Positions 47,651 to 56,026 are shown, counted from the stretch's first letter. The stretch is DNA of 64,000 nt from Halomonas sp. S3-1-1 (GCF_023757625.1 NZ_JALGBZ010000004.1:248001-312000); one strand, 5' to 3'. Numbers and translations: made by a program. The notes: generated from the sequence alone by a model not told the origin.

Positions 47651-48101
47651 GCTGCTTCTCCTTTCCTGACCACCTGATGATATTGAACACGCTAAGTGCC
47701 AATAGGTTCCTGAAAAATCCCCTCAATCAACACCGGCGCGGCGTTAACGGTTTCCGCTATTTCTTGTCACGGTATGGTAGCGAGTGTCGCCCATCGCTTG
47801 GGGTCGAGTCTATTCAACTATCTTTCTAATTCAATCTTATAGATAACAATCGATGCGAATGCACGAACGAAATAGTCGCGCCTCATCGACCTTGACTTTC
47901 CTGCTGTAGCTTCGCTTTTTAAGCGATCTTCAAAGCCGGTTATCACCAGGTCAATACGCAAGCATAACCGCGATTCCAAATGCGCTGGACGCGGCGTTTG
48001 GCCGCACACTCACTTGTGCTCTCTCTTTAGAGGGGGCTTGCTCTCTATTTAATTACTGGAGGGTTTGCGTATAATGCGCGGCCCCGGCGCTTGCGCCCCG
48101 T
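47651..48101. other. Gene-poor stretch before the preQ1 riboswitch
   Basis: No convincing coding region is seen. The 63-codon minus frame at 47818-48009 lacks a ribosome site and has Arg/Ser-rich content like a chance ORF. The right part holds the queuosine transporter promoter region and its 5' leader. Confidence 0.4.
48070..48075 (+). promoter_or_regulatory. Candidate -10 box of the queuosine transporter gene
   Basis: TATAAT lies 75 bases before the start codon and about 27 bases before the riboswitch. A -35 box at the right distance is weak (ATTTAA). Confidence 0.45.
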
Positions 48102-48137
48102 TGAGGGTTCCCTAACCCCTCCTGCTATTAAAAAGGC
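48102..48137 (+). promoter_or_regulatory. Candidate preQ1-I riboswitch
   Basis: P1 is GAGGG (48103-48107) paired with CCCTC (48117-48121), enclosing a nine-base loop TTCCCTAAC. A linker and an A-rich run follow, ending in AGG (48134-48136). That AGG can pair with CCT in the loop (48111-48113) to form the P2 pseudoknot. This is the preQ1-I layout. The same AAAAGG is the ribosome site of the next gene (start 48145), so ligand binding should block translation. The downstream gene is a queuosine-precursor transporter, as expected. Confidence 0.75.
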
Positions 48138-48144
48138 CTTTCAC

Positions 48145-48813
48145 ATGTTTGCACTGACCGACGCTCAGCACCGCCGCTGCCTACTGATCATGGTGCTGTT
48201 TCATATCGGCGTTATCGCCGCCAGCAACTACCTCGTACAGCTTCCTTTTACGCTTTTCGGGTTTCATACCACTTGGGGCGCGTTTAGCTTTCCGTTCATT
48301 TTTCTGGCCACTGACCTGACCGTTCGCCTGTTCGGCAAGGGGCCGGCGCGGGCGATCATTTTGCGCGTCATGTTCCCGGCGCTTGCGATCTCCTACGTGG
48401 TCTCGGTCATCTTCCCTCAAGGGAGCTTCGCCGGCATCGAGGCGCTTGGCGAGTGGAACCTGTTCGTGGCGCGCATCGCTCTGGCAAGCTTTCTGGCCTA
48501 CTTTCTTGGTCAACTGCTCGACGTTCAGGTATTCGACCGGCTGCGCCAGTGGGCCTGGTGGGTCGCGCCGGTCTTCTCAACGGTGCTGGGCAACTTGGCG
48601 GACACGTTCGCCTTTTTCTTCACCGCTTTCTACAATAGCCCGGACCCGTTCATGGCGGCCCACTGGGTAGAAATCGCCGCGGTGGACTACGCGATCAAGC
48701 TGGCCATCAGCCTGCTGTTCTTTTTGCCGCTGTATGGCCTGCTGCTAGCCTGGCTGACCCGGCGTCTTGTGGTCTGGACAGGACAGCGCGACCGCGCCCC
48801 GAAAGTCGCCTGA
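48145..48813 (+). CDS. Queuosine precursor transporter (YhhQ family)
   Basis: A 222-residue inner-membrane protein with about six helices and the family motifs ATDLTVRLFGKGPARAII and DTFAFFFTAFYN. YhhQ imports queuosine precursors (preQ0/preQ1) for tRNA wobble modification. The ATG at 48145 follows the riboswitch-controlled ribosome site; the longer frame from 48091 runs through the riboswitch and is rejected. Confidence 0.9.
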   Translation: MFALTDAQHRRCLLIMVLFHIGVIAASNYLVQLPFTLFGFHTTWGAFSFPFIFLATDLTVRLFGKGPARAIILRVMFPALAISYVVSVIFPQGSFAGIEALGEWNLFVARIALASFLAYFLGQLLDVQVFDRLRQWAWWVAPVFSTVLGNLADTFAFFFTAFYNSPDPFMAAHWVEIAAVDYAIKLAISLLFFLPLYGLLLAWLTRRLVVWTGQRDRAPKVA

Positions 48814-48843
48814 TTCAAAAAATGTGCCCATCAAGGAGGCTCA

Positions 48844-49659
48844 ATGAGCCGCGCTACTCCGGTTGATCTTCATTTCATCGAGGCCCACGAAGGCGCCGAC
48901 CTCGATAAAACGCCGCTCGTCGTGCTGCATGGCCTTCTCGGCAGCGCCGACAACTGGCGCTCGCACCTGAAGGTATGGCAACAGCAGCGCCGTGTGCTGG
49001 CGGTCGACCTTCGCAACCACGGCCGCTCCCCCCACGCCGACGGCATGGACTACGAGGCGATGAGCCAGGACGTGATCGCGCTGCTCAAAAAGGAGAAGAT
49101 CGAGCGGGCGCACATTCTGGGCCACTCGATGGGCGGCAAGGTCGCTATTAGCCTCGCGCGGCTGGCGCCGGAGCTTACGGCATCATTAATCGTCGGCGAT
49201 ATCGCCCCGGTTCGCTACGACCACGGCCACGACGACGTTTTCAGCGCCCTGAACGCGGTACGCGAAGCCAAACCTGCCGATCGCAGGAGTGCCGATGCGG
49301 TCATGGCCGAGCACGTTGACTCACGCCCAACGCGTCTTTTCCTGGCGACCAATCTGGTGCGCAATGACAACAAGCAGATGTCGCTACGCGTGGGCCTCGA
49401 CGAGATTCAGGCTGATTATGACGCGATCATCGGCCTGCCCGCCGGCGAAGAGCCCTACCAGGGCCCGACGCTGGTGCTACGCGGCGCCGACTCGCACTAC
49501 GTCACCGATGACATGATTCCGGCCGTCAAGGAGATGCTGCCGACCGCGCGCGTCATCACGCTCAAGGAGGCGGGCCACTGGCTGCACGCCGACCAGCCCG
49601 ACGCGTTCCAGCAGGCGGTCAGCACCTTCATCAATGCAGAGGACGACTCCGAGGCCTAA
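48844..49659 (+). CDS. Alpha/beta-hydrolase, YbfF-type esterase
   Basis: A 271-residue serine hydrolase with oxyanion HGLLGSADNW, nucleophile elbow GHSMGGK (Ser about residue 97), Asp in LVLRGADSHY and His in EAGHWLHADQP. It resembles E. coli YbfF, an esterase acting on acyl-CoA-like and short esters. AAGGAGG lies just ahead of the ATG. Its last four bases overlap the convergent exonuclease-GIY-YIG gene. The natural substrate is unknown. Confidence 0.85.
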   Translation: MSRATPVDLHFIEAHEGADLDKTPLVVLHGLLGSADNWRSHLKVWQQQRRVLAVDLRNHGRSPHADGMDYEAMSQDVIALLKKEKIERAHILGHSMGGKVAISLARLAPELTASLIVGDIAPVRYDHGHDDVFSALNAVREAKPADRRSADAVMAEHVDSRPTRLFLATNLVRNDNKQMSLRVGLDEIQADYDAIIGLPAGEEPYQGPTLVLRGADSHYVTDDMIPAVKEMLPTARVITLKEAGHWLHADQPDAFQQAVSTFINAEDDSEA

Positions 49660-51041
49660 AGCGGCGTGATGCTTAGCCCATGCTCCTCCGGGCTTCGCAG
49701 AAAGCGGTTCAGGATGCGATAAGTATCCACGTCGAACTGAACCGCCTCGAAATCGAGCCGTTTGGCCTTATCAAGCGACGCGGCGCTGCCGAGATAGCAC
49801 CAGTGATCCACCGCGTGGTAGGCGCTTTTACGGGTATGGGCGCTTTTTTCGCGAATCACGATCCGGTTCGGCCAAGGCCAGGCGCTCACCTTCAAACGCT
49901 CGAGTGCCGCCTGCGCTCTTTCGGTATGAGCCTCGAACGACTCCTTGCCACAGCACGCGCCGGCACACTTGCCGAGCTGATTGGCAAAGCAGCGCCCTTT
50001 TCCCTTCTCAAGCCCCAGCACCTGCGGGCAGAGCTTGTGCTCCTCAATGATCGTCTTGAGCGCCTGCTTGGCCTCGCGCGCGTGGCGAAAAAGCCCGAAG
50101 CGCTCGCCCGGCGCGGAGCTGATCAGTACGGCGCTTCCGGCAAGCGTCGGCGCGTGCTCACCCTCGGGCCAGAACCAGGTTTTCAGCCCACCCTGGCGGC
50201 GTAGCTGGCGGTTCATGATCGGCATCAGTTCCTTGATCAGCTGGGCCTCGCGAAGCTGAGCGCCCAAATCGCCGGCGGTCTCCTCCCACTCGATATGCTG
50301 AATCTGCTGGAGCATGCGCATCGCCTTGTCGTCCTGATGATCGCGCTGAAAGTGCCCTTTCACCCGGTTTTTCAGGTTGATGCTTTTGCCCACGTAAAGC
50401 GGCAGCCGGTTATGGCCATAGAAGAGATACACCCCCGGACGCGGTGGAAGCTCGCTCACCAGGGCGCTGTCGAGATGCGCCGGCAGGTTGCGGTGCTCGC
50501 GCTCCTGGCCGGTAGCGGCCTGCCACTGCTCGGCGGGAAAGCGCTGCTGCCAGGCTTGCCACAGCCGCCAAAGCGCCTCGGCATCGTCCTCGGCGCGGTG
50601 GGCGCGCGCGGTCTGAATATCGAAGCGCTCGAGCAGGCTTTTCAGATTGTGCTGGCGCTGCTCGGGTTCGAGCCTTCTCGAGATACGCAGGGTGCACATC
50701 AGTTGGGGGCGATAGTCGAGCCCGGCGCGCTTGAAGGCGTTGCGCAAAAAGCTCGAGTCGAAGCGGGCGTTATGCGCAACCAGACAGCTCTCGCCAAGCC
50801 ACGTTTTGAACGCCTCGGCGATCGACTCAAAACGCGGGGCGTCGGCAACCATATCGTCGTGAATGCCGGTGAGCTTTGAGATGAACGGCGGAATGCTGGT
50901 ACCCGGGTCGATCAAGCTCACCCAGCGATCGACGACCTCCCCGTCGACCACCTTCAGCGCGGCGATTTCGGTGATGCGATCGCGGGTGGCTCTCGTACCG
51001 GTGGTTTCCACATCGATAAACGTCAGAACGGGCTCGCTCAT
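49656..51041 (-). CDS. DEDD 3'-5' exonuclease fused to a UvrC-like GIY-YIG domain
   Basis: A 461-residue fusion. The N-terminal DnaQ-like exonuclease (about 1-175) has TFIDVETTGTRATRD (DxE), VAHNARFDSSFL and HRAEDDAEA motifs. A UvrC/Cho-type GIY-YIG domain follows (about 205-285, RPGVYLFYGHNRLPLYVGKSINLKNRV). The C-terminal region has a UvrC-like Cys-rich FANQLGKCAGACCG. It likely acts in DNA repair, perhaps incising beside a lesion and trimming. It stands alone, with no UvrA or UvrB genes nearby. Similar fusions occur in other proteobacteria and actinobacteria. Confidence 0.85.
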   Translation of the reverse strand: MSEPVLTFIDVETTGTRATRDRITEIAALKVVDGEVVDRWVSLIDPGTSIPPFISKLTGIHDDMVADAPRFESIAEAFKTWLGESCLVAHNARFDSSFLRNAFKRAGLDYRPQLMCTLRISRRLEPEQRQHNLKSLLERFDIQTARAHRAEDDAEALWRLWQAWQQRFPAEQWQAATGQEREHRNLPAHLDSALVSELPPRPGVYLFYGHNRLPLYVGKSINLKNRVKGHFQRDHQDDKAMRMLQQIQHIEWEETAGDLGAQLREAQLIKELMPIMNRQLRRQGGLKTWFWPEGEHAPTLAGSAVLISSAPGERFGLFRHAREAKQALKTIIEEHKLCPQVLGLEKGKGRCFANQLGKCAGACCGKESFEAHTERAQAALERLKVSAWPWPNRIVIREKSAHTRKSAYHAVDHWCYLGSAASLDKAKRLDFEAVQFDVDTYRILNRFLRSPEEHGLSITPL

Positions 51042-51115
51042 GGCTCTCCGTGTTCGGTGCTCTCTATGGAAAAATCCATGGAAATTTCATGCAAGGATTC
51101 TTGAAAAGTGGTGCG

Positions 51116-52324
51116 TCATTCGGCCAGCGTATGCGGGTCGACCGCCAGTCGCGATACCGGCAGCGTCTCCTCGATAAGGCCGCGCTTTAACAAGTAGGTT
51201 TCAAACGCCTGATAGCGGCGAGTGTTCACCGCCGCCGGACTGAGTGACAGGCGGCGCAGAAGCGACTCCCAATTCGCCTCATTGATCGCGTTATCGAGAA
51301 TCGGGTGCTGCTCGGCGATGAGTGCCCAGGACGCGTCAGGATTTTCGATCATCCAGTGGCTCGCCTGCTCGACAGCGCTCATGAAGCGCGCCAGGGTCGG
51401 GCCGCGGCGGCCTAGCGTTTGGCTATTGGCCACTATGATGACGCCATCGTGGCGGGGAATGTCGATCTCTTCATAGCGAATGACGTGGCTCTCGATCCCC
51501 TCCGGCGCAAGTTGCTCGGGTAGCGAGTCAAAGTAGCCGTCCGCGATGACGTTCGCGTCACCACGCACGACGGCGGCGGCGGTATCGAAGTGAACGTTGA
51601 CCGGCGCCTTGAAGCCATCGGTTTGACGCAGCGACTGAGGAATAAGCCGCTCGGCCACAATGGTCTCGCCTTCTCGGGTAGAAAAGCCGTAATCGCGCCC
51701 GGCCAGCAGGGCCACATCGTCGGTTTCGGCGGCGCTGCCGGTCACGATCACGGCGTTCAAGGGCGTCTCGATCAGCGTCCCCACCCGTGTGAGAGGCTCC
51801 CCCTTATGTGCCTGCAGGTGGAGTATAGGCTGGCGAGTCAGCGCCAAATCCACCTCTTCGGCCACCAACAGTTTGAGCGCAATGGTGGGGTCTGCCGGGC
51901 TCAAAAGCTCTACCGCCAAGCCCTGCTCCTTGAACAGTTCCCGCGCCTGGGCGATCAACAGCGCGGCGTGCTGTGGGCTCAGGTACCAGTCGAGCATGAC
52001 CGACACCTCGGTCAGCGGCGGCGGATCCAGCGGCGGCGGCAGCGCAAGCGCGGCCGAAGGCACCGGCTCGGGCTGCGCCGGCGATGCATCCTCGGCTTGC
52101 GCCTCGGGATCAGCGTCGGCGGCGCTTTCATCGCGCGCCAAGGGGGCAGCGTCGGGCCATAGCGCTGGAGGCAGCATGACCTCGCTTTCAAGCGATAACA
52201 CTTCGACGTTTTGATCCGACGCCGTGTCCTCTTCACCTGCCAGCGCCGACCAGGATAAAAACAAAAGACACAACGCAACGGCGAACACCAGGCGCGTCGG
52301 CCAGCGGATAGTCAGGTGAGGCAT
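51116..52324 (-). CDS. ABC transporter substrate-binding protein, NMT1/ThiY type
   Basis: A 402-residue periplasmic protein with an N-terminal signal helix ending SWSALA and an acidic, Ala/Pro-rich spacer (about 40-95). The NMT1/THI5-like binding domain (about 100-390) has SVMLDWYLSPQHAALLIAQ, LLVAEEVDLALTRQPI and the family segment YEEIDIPRHDGVIIVANS. Relatives bind pyrimidine precursors of thiamine or alkyl sulfonates. No permease or ATPase gene is adjacent. A longer frame from 52594 is antisense to the next gene; the ATG at 52324 begins the signal peptide. Confidence 0.8.
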   Translation of the reverse strand: MPHLTIRWPTRLVFAVALCLLFLSWSALAGEEDTASDQNVEVLSLESEVMLPPALWPDAAPLARDESAADADPEAQAEDASPAQPEPVPSAALALPPPLDPPPLTEVSVMLDWYLSPQHAALLIAQARELFKEQGLAVELLSPADPTIALKLLVAEEVDLALTRQPILHLQAHKGEPLTRVGTLIETPLNAVIVTGSAAETDDVALLAGRDYGFSTREGETIVAERLIPQSLRQTDGFKAPVNVHFDTAAAVVRGDANVIADGYFDSLPEQLAPEGIESHVIRYEEIDIPRHDGVIIVANSQTLGRRGPTLARFMSAVEQASHWMIENPDASWALIAEQHPILDNAINEANWESLLRRLSLSPAAVNTRRYQAFETYLLKRGLIEETLPVSRLAVDPHTLAE

Positions 52325-52472
52325 CGCTACACTCCAGGGGCGTGAAGCCGGAGTGTAGCGGGTGGCCGCCGTGCCTGGCCAGCGTTGGGCCGCCATAAAG
52401 CCCTCAAGCGGCGCAGTAAAATAGCGGGGGGCGTGCAATAATAGAGCGGCATTGATGTAGAGACGGAGAGAC

Positions 52473-54179
52473 ATGGACGCACTGTATACCTTTTTTTTGA
52501 TCGGCGGCATTCTCATGACGCTGAGCATTCTGGCCAGCCGGCTTTCATCAATGTTTGGCGTTCCGCTGCTGCTGATCTTTCTGGGGCTGGGCATGCTGGC
52601 CGGCGAAGAGGGCCTGCTGGGCGTCGTCTTCGACGACTACAGCATGGCCTTCGTCATCGGCCACCTGGCGCTGGCGATGATTCTGCTCGATGGCGGGCTT
52701 CGCACTCGCCTCAAGACGTTTCGGGTCGGCTTCAAACCCGCGCTGTCGTTGGCCACCGCTGGGGTATTCATCACCAGCGCCATCGTCGGCATCATTGCCA
52801 TGTGGGTGTTCCAGCTTAGCCTAATTCAAGGCCTGCTGGTCGGGGCGATCGTCGGCTCCACCGATGCAGCGGCGGTATTTTCGATGCTCAGCGGCCGCGG
52901 GGTTAGCCTCAACGAACGGGTCAGCGCCACGCTCGAGATCGAGTCCGGCACCAACGATCCGATGGCGATCTTTCTCACGCTGATGCTGGTCGAGCTGCTC
53001 GTCGGCGATATGGGCGGCATCGTCGAAACCCTCATATTTTTCGTCTCGCAATTTGGCATCGGCTTGGTCGTAGGCTTGGGCGGCGGGTGGCTTTCCGCGA
53101 AGCTCTTGCGCTGGCTCGACCTGGCGCCGGGGCTCTACGCCATGCTCGCCCTGGCACTCGGTTTTAGCGTCTTCGGGTTGACCAGCGTTCTCGGCGGCAG
53201 CGGCTTTTTGGCAATCTACCTGGCGGGGCTGATGATTGGCAACCAGCCGGGGCGGCACTTGAATTTCATCCTGCCCGTACACGACGGCCTGGCTTGGCTT
53301 AGCCAGATCGGTCTGTTTCTGGTGCTGGGGCTTTTGGTGACGCCGAGCCAACTGGTCGAGGTCATCCTGCCCGCTGGGCTGGTGGCGCTGGCGCTGATTT
53401 TCATCGCCCGCCCCCTGGCGGTGTTCATCACCATCAAGCCATTTTTCAAGTTTCGCTGGCGCGAGACGTTCTTTATTGCCTGGGTCGGGCTTCGCGGCGC
53501 GGTGCCGATCGTGCTGGCGATCTTTCCGGTGATCGGCGGTGTAGAGAACGCCTCGCTCTACTTCAACGTCGCCTTTGCGGTAGTGTTGATGTCGCTTCTG
53601 ATCCAGGGCGGGTCGCTCACTCTGGTCGCGCGCTGGCTCAAGATTCAGGTTCCCGCTGGCACTACGCCCAACCGACGCGGTCCGCTGGGCATTCTTCCGG
53701 AGAACGACTTCGAGATGTTCGTCTACGTGGTCGAGAACCAGGATCTCGAGGACGTGCCCATCCGCCTGCTGCGCTTTCCCTCCGGGGCGCTGATCTCGGC
53801 GTTGTTTCGTAACCACGTTATGCTCCACCCCAAGGGCAATACCCGGCTGAAGCTTGAGGACGTGATCTGCGTGATCGGCCGGTCGGAAGATTTAACCGCG
53901 CTCAACCGGCTGTTCAACGGCGACGCCAAGCTCAAGCAGGAACGCGCCTTCTTCGGTACCTTCACCCTCGAAGGCAGCGCTTACATGCAGGACATCGCCC
54001 AGGCTTACGGGCTGACCCTGAGCCCCGGCGAGCAAGAAATGAGCCTGGCGGAATTCGTCTCGCTGCGCGTGGGCGGCCACCCGGTGGTCGGCGACGACAT
54101 CGATTGGCACGGCATCCACTGGGTCGTGAGCGAAATGCAGGGCGGCAATATCACCCGAGTAGGCCTCCGTCTCTACTAA
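52473..54179 (+). CDS. Potassium/sodium-proton antiporter, CPA1 NhaP2/CvrA type
   Basis: A 568-residue CPA1 antiporter. About 12 helices (residues 1-390) contain the TDAAAVFSML and ESGTNDPMAIFLTLML motifs with the transport Asp. Cytoplasmic regulatory TrkA-C and CorC-like domains follow (about 400-568, including RLLRFPSGALISAL, LEDVICVIGRSEDL). NhaP2/CvrA proteins exchange K+ or Na+ for H+ and support volume regulation at low osmolarity or high pH. This fits a halophile. The starting ATG is at 52473. The next feature is the tRNA promoter. Confidence 0.9.
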   Translation: MDALYTFFLIGGILMTLSILASRLSSMFGVPLLLIFLGLGMLAGEEGLLGVVFDDYSMAFVIGHLALAMILLDGGLRTRLKTFRVGFKPALSLATAGVFITSAIVGIIAMWVFQLSLIQGLLVGAIVGSTDAAAVFSMLSGRGVSLNERVSATLEIESGTNDPMAIFLTLMLVELLVGDMGGIVETLIFFVSQFGIGLVVGLGGGWLSAKLLRWLDLAPGLYAMLALALGFSVFGLTSVLGGSGFLAIYLAGLMIGNQPGRHLNFILPVHDGLAWLSQIGLFLVLGLLVTPSQLVEVILPAGLVALALIFIARPLAVFITIKPFFKFRWRETFFIAWVGLRGAVPIVLAIFPVIGGVENASLYFNVAFAVVLMSLLIQGGSLTLVARWLKIQVPAGTTPNRRGPLGILPENDFEMFVYVVENQDLEDVPIRLLRFPSGALISALFRNHVMLHPKGNTRLKLEDVICVIGRSEDLTALNRLFNGDAKLKQERAFFGTFTLEGSAYMQDIAQAYGLTLSPGEQEMSLAEFVSLRVGGHPVVGDDIDWHGIHWVVSEMQGGNITRVGLRLY

Positions 54180-54193
54180 TTTGACCAAAGGCG

Positions 54194-54221
54194 TTGACTT
54201 CCAAGGAAATAGTGGTAGTAT
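54194..54221 (+). promoter_or_regulatory. Promoter of tRNA-Ser
   Basis: TTGACT (54194-54199) and TAGTAT (54216-54221) are separated by 16 bases and lie 15 bases before the tRNA. Confidence 0.75.
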
Positions 54222-54236
54222 ACGCACCCATAAGCC

Positions 54237-54327
54237 GGAGGGATGGCAGAGCGGTTGAATGCACCGGTCTTGAAAACCGGCATAGGTTAATAGCCTATCC
54301 AGGGTTCGAATCCCTGTCCCTCCGCCA
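54237..54327 (+). tRNA. serT: tRNA-Ser(UGA)
   Basis: A complete type II tRNA gene of 91 bases. Acceptor stem GGAGGGA / TCCCTCC, discriminator G, encoded CCA. The anticodon loop CTTGAAA with TGA at 54271-54273 reads UCA codons. The long variable arm (ATAGGTTAATAGCCTAT) is typical of serine tRNAs, and GGTTCGAATCC is the T arm. The phage-like element is integrated at its 3' end. Confidence 0.98.
54306..54327. other. Candidate attachment site (attL) at the tRNA-Ser 3' end
   Basis: The integrase gene ends seven bases beyond the tRNA and points toward it, the usual layout for elements integrated at a tRNA 3' end. The crossover core is probably the T-arm to CCA segment and perhaps the terminator beyond. 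The other end (attR) is outside the window, so the core cannot be measured. Confidence 0.4.
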
Positions 54328-54333
54328 CCTCGA

Positions 54334-55464
54334 TTATAAAGCCCCGTTTCGACGGGGCTTTTTTTGTTCCTGCCCTCCTCCTTTCCTTCCCATCAGCTCT
54401 TCAATATTCCCTACCGGTGATCCAGCGTGACTGGAACGTGATCCTAGTCTGGCTACGGCATCCCTTGCCCTGTGTGGCGCTAAGTGAGCATACCGCTCAG
54501 TCATGTTGATCGTGGAGTGTCCCAGCACGTCTTTGACGTCCGCCAACGGCACGCCTTGAGAGACCAGCCAGCTTGCGCATGTGTGCCGCAAATCGTGAAT
54601 GCGAAAATCCACAATCCTAGCGCGCTCACACGCCTTCTTGAACACCGGGTTCGGGTAAACGTAACGGCTGCCATCACGCTTGCAGAAAACCCAAGGCGAT
54701 GCCGCGCAATGCGTTTGGTTGTACCGGTACCGTCGCTTCAAAGCGGCTACCGCGTCGTCATTCAGCGGGATGGTTCGCCGCTTCCCGGATTTCGTGTCGT
54801 CCGGTTCCAAGGTGATCAGCGCGTGCTCCCAGTTCACTCGCCGCCATTCGAGCTTGAGCAGCTCGTTTTTTCTGCCGCCGGTGTTCAATGCCAGCACGAT
54901 AAAGTCAGCGAGACGGTCGCCCTCTCGAGTCGTGCGCGCGGCGTCGATCAGTCGATCGGCTTCCGCTTCAGTGATCCAGCGGACACGCCCCGGCGGCTCC
55001 TTCAGAAACCGCCCTTTTACCGGGTTGGGCAGCGTCCATTCCATCTCTGTCACGGCGTGGTTGATCATCGCCGACAGGATACTGAGCTCACGATTGATGG
55101 TGGCTGGGCCCGCGCCGGCCGTTCGGCGATGGGCCGTATACTCTCGGACATCAGCGCCCGAAAGCGAGCTCATCACCTTGTCGGCCCCGAGGTGGTCGTA
55201 CAGATGGCCGGCTCGCAACTGGATATCTGACAACGAGCGCTTGGATTGGCTGGCCAGCAAGTACTCCGACGCCACCTCGGCAAACGTGCGTTCCGGCTCC
55301 TTGCCCCAAAACTGCTGCTTGTAGAGCTCAGCCCTCCACTTACCTTCTAACGCTTCGGCTTCCTGCCGGTCTTTCGTCCGAGTAGAGCGTCTAACTGTTT
55401 CTCCGCCGCCCGGGGGTGTGATATTGACCCACCAGTACGGCGAATCGGCGCGCTTGTAAGGCAT
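54334..55464 (-). CDS. Phage-type tyrosine integrase
   Basis: A 376-residue integrase. It has an N-terminal arm-binding segment (PYWWVNITPPGGGETVRRST, about 9-30), a core-binding domain (about 60-150) and a catalytic domain with Arg198 (TGGRKNELL), Lys225 (DTKSGKRR), His290-x-x-Arg293 (HDLRHTC), His316 (GHSTINMTERYAHL) and Tyr325. The gene ends just beyond tRNA-Ser, whose terminator forms its last codons. Integration at the tRNA 3' end is the likely event. It overlaps the small HTH gene upstream by about 118 bases in another frame. Confidence 0.93.
   Translation of the reverse strand: MPYKRADSPYWWVNITPPGGGETVRRSTRTKDRQEAEALEGKWRAELYKQQFWGKEPERTFAEVASEYLLASQSKRSLSDIQLRAGHLYDHLGADKVMSSLSGADVREYTAHRRTAGAGPATINRELSILSAMINHAVTEMEWTLPNPVKGRFLKEPPGRVRWITEAEADRLIDAARTTREGDRLADFIVLALNTGGRKNELLKLEWRRVNWEHALITLEPDDTKSGKRRTIPLNDDAVAALKRRYRYNQTHCAASPWVFCKRDGSRYVYPNPVFKKACERARIVDFRIHDLRHTCASWLVSQGVPLADVKDVLGHSTINMTERYAHLAPHRARDAVARLGSRSSHAGSPVGNIEELMGRKGGGQEQKKPRRNGAL
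54339..54365 (+). terminator. Terminator of tRNA-Ser
   Basis: Nine-base perfect stem AAGCCCCGT / ACGGGGCTT with a TTCG loop, running into seven T residues. It lies inside the last codons of the integrase gene on the other strand. Confidence 0.9.
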
Positions 55465-55679
55465 TTTACTTCTCCCGTAATTGCGCCGGGTGCACCGGTA
55501 TTCTGTTCCACCGGCAGACCTTGGGCAATCATCTGTTCAAATGCAGGTTTCGAGACGTAGGTCTTTCCGCCTATTTTGAGGCCGGGCAATGTGCCGTCTT
55601 TCACCCAGCGTGAAACGGTTGCCGGGTGACAATCCAGCTCCCTGGCCGCTTCGGCGCGGCTCATTAGCATTGTTCCCAT
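55347..55679 (-). CDS. Small helix-turn-helix protein, excisionase-like
   Basis: A 110-residue protein with an N-terminal MerR/AlpA-like helix-turn-helix (about residues 6-55; SRAEAARELDCHPATVSRWV, LKIGGKTYVSKPAF). It has no C-terminal domain that I recognise. In position and fold it resembles excisionases and AlpA regulators that control the neighbouring integrase. GGAG lies eight bases before the ATG at 55679. About 118 bases of its 3' part overlap the integrase start; an overlap this long is odd and may mean that the true stop or start differs. Confidence 0.7.
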   Translation of the reverse strand: MGTMLMSRAEAARELDCHPATVSRWVKDGTLPGLKIGGKTYVSKPAFEQMIAQGLPVEQNTGAPGAITGEVKCLTSAPIRRTGGSISHPRAAEKQLDALLGRKTGRKPKR

Positions 55680-55691
55680 GCTCTTCTCCAC

Positions 55692-55712
55692 AAAAAAACC
55701 GCCTATTGGCGG
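55692..55712 (-). terminator. Small terminator upstream of the HTH gene
   Basis: CCGCC / GGCGG stem with a four-base loop and seven T residues on the minus strand. It separates the HTH-integrase pair from the upstream genes. Confidence 0.75.
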
Positions 55713-55733
55713 CCTACTGCTTAGTCGAAAAAA

Positions 55734-55880
55734 TTAACACGGTGCCTTTGGGCGTCTGACCGCTCTGTATTCCTTCAGCGGCCGGGTCGATAGCCGCCAT
55801 TGCGGGGTGTCAGGTATTGGCCGCCGGCGCCGGAGCAGCTCGGCGATTCGCTTGGCGTTGGGCAGGTCGGTTAACAGCAT
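55734..55880 (-). CDS. Possible 48-residue basic protein
   Basis: ATG at 55880 opens MLLTDLPNAKRIAELLRRRR, continues for 48 residues with many Arg/Lys and ends TAA. A GGAG about ten bases upstream is acceptable. It lies in the 314-base gap between the HTH gene and the 164-residue unknown gene and is followed by a terminator. It may be a small regulatory or DNA-binding peptide. The rest of the gap (55881-56026) shows nothing else. Confidence 0.35.
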   Translation of the reverse strand: MLLTDLPNAKRIAELLRRRRPIPDTPQWRLSTRPLKEYRAVRRPKAPC

Positions 55881-56026
55881 TGGACGTGAACTCCGTGCAC
55901 CGAACGATCACTCTGTGTTTGCTTGTACTAAGCACCGGCATCTCTGAAAATCTGAAAACTGCAGGTGGCTACAGTCGGATACGGCAAAGCGGCAGTGCAT
56001 GCACATGCTGCCTTTTGGGTAATGGG

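Noticed and set aside
47818-48009. A 63-codon minus frame in the gene-poor gap before the riboswitch
   Set aside because: No ribosome site, no recognisable pattern, Arg/Ser-rich composition and no terminator; treated as chance.
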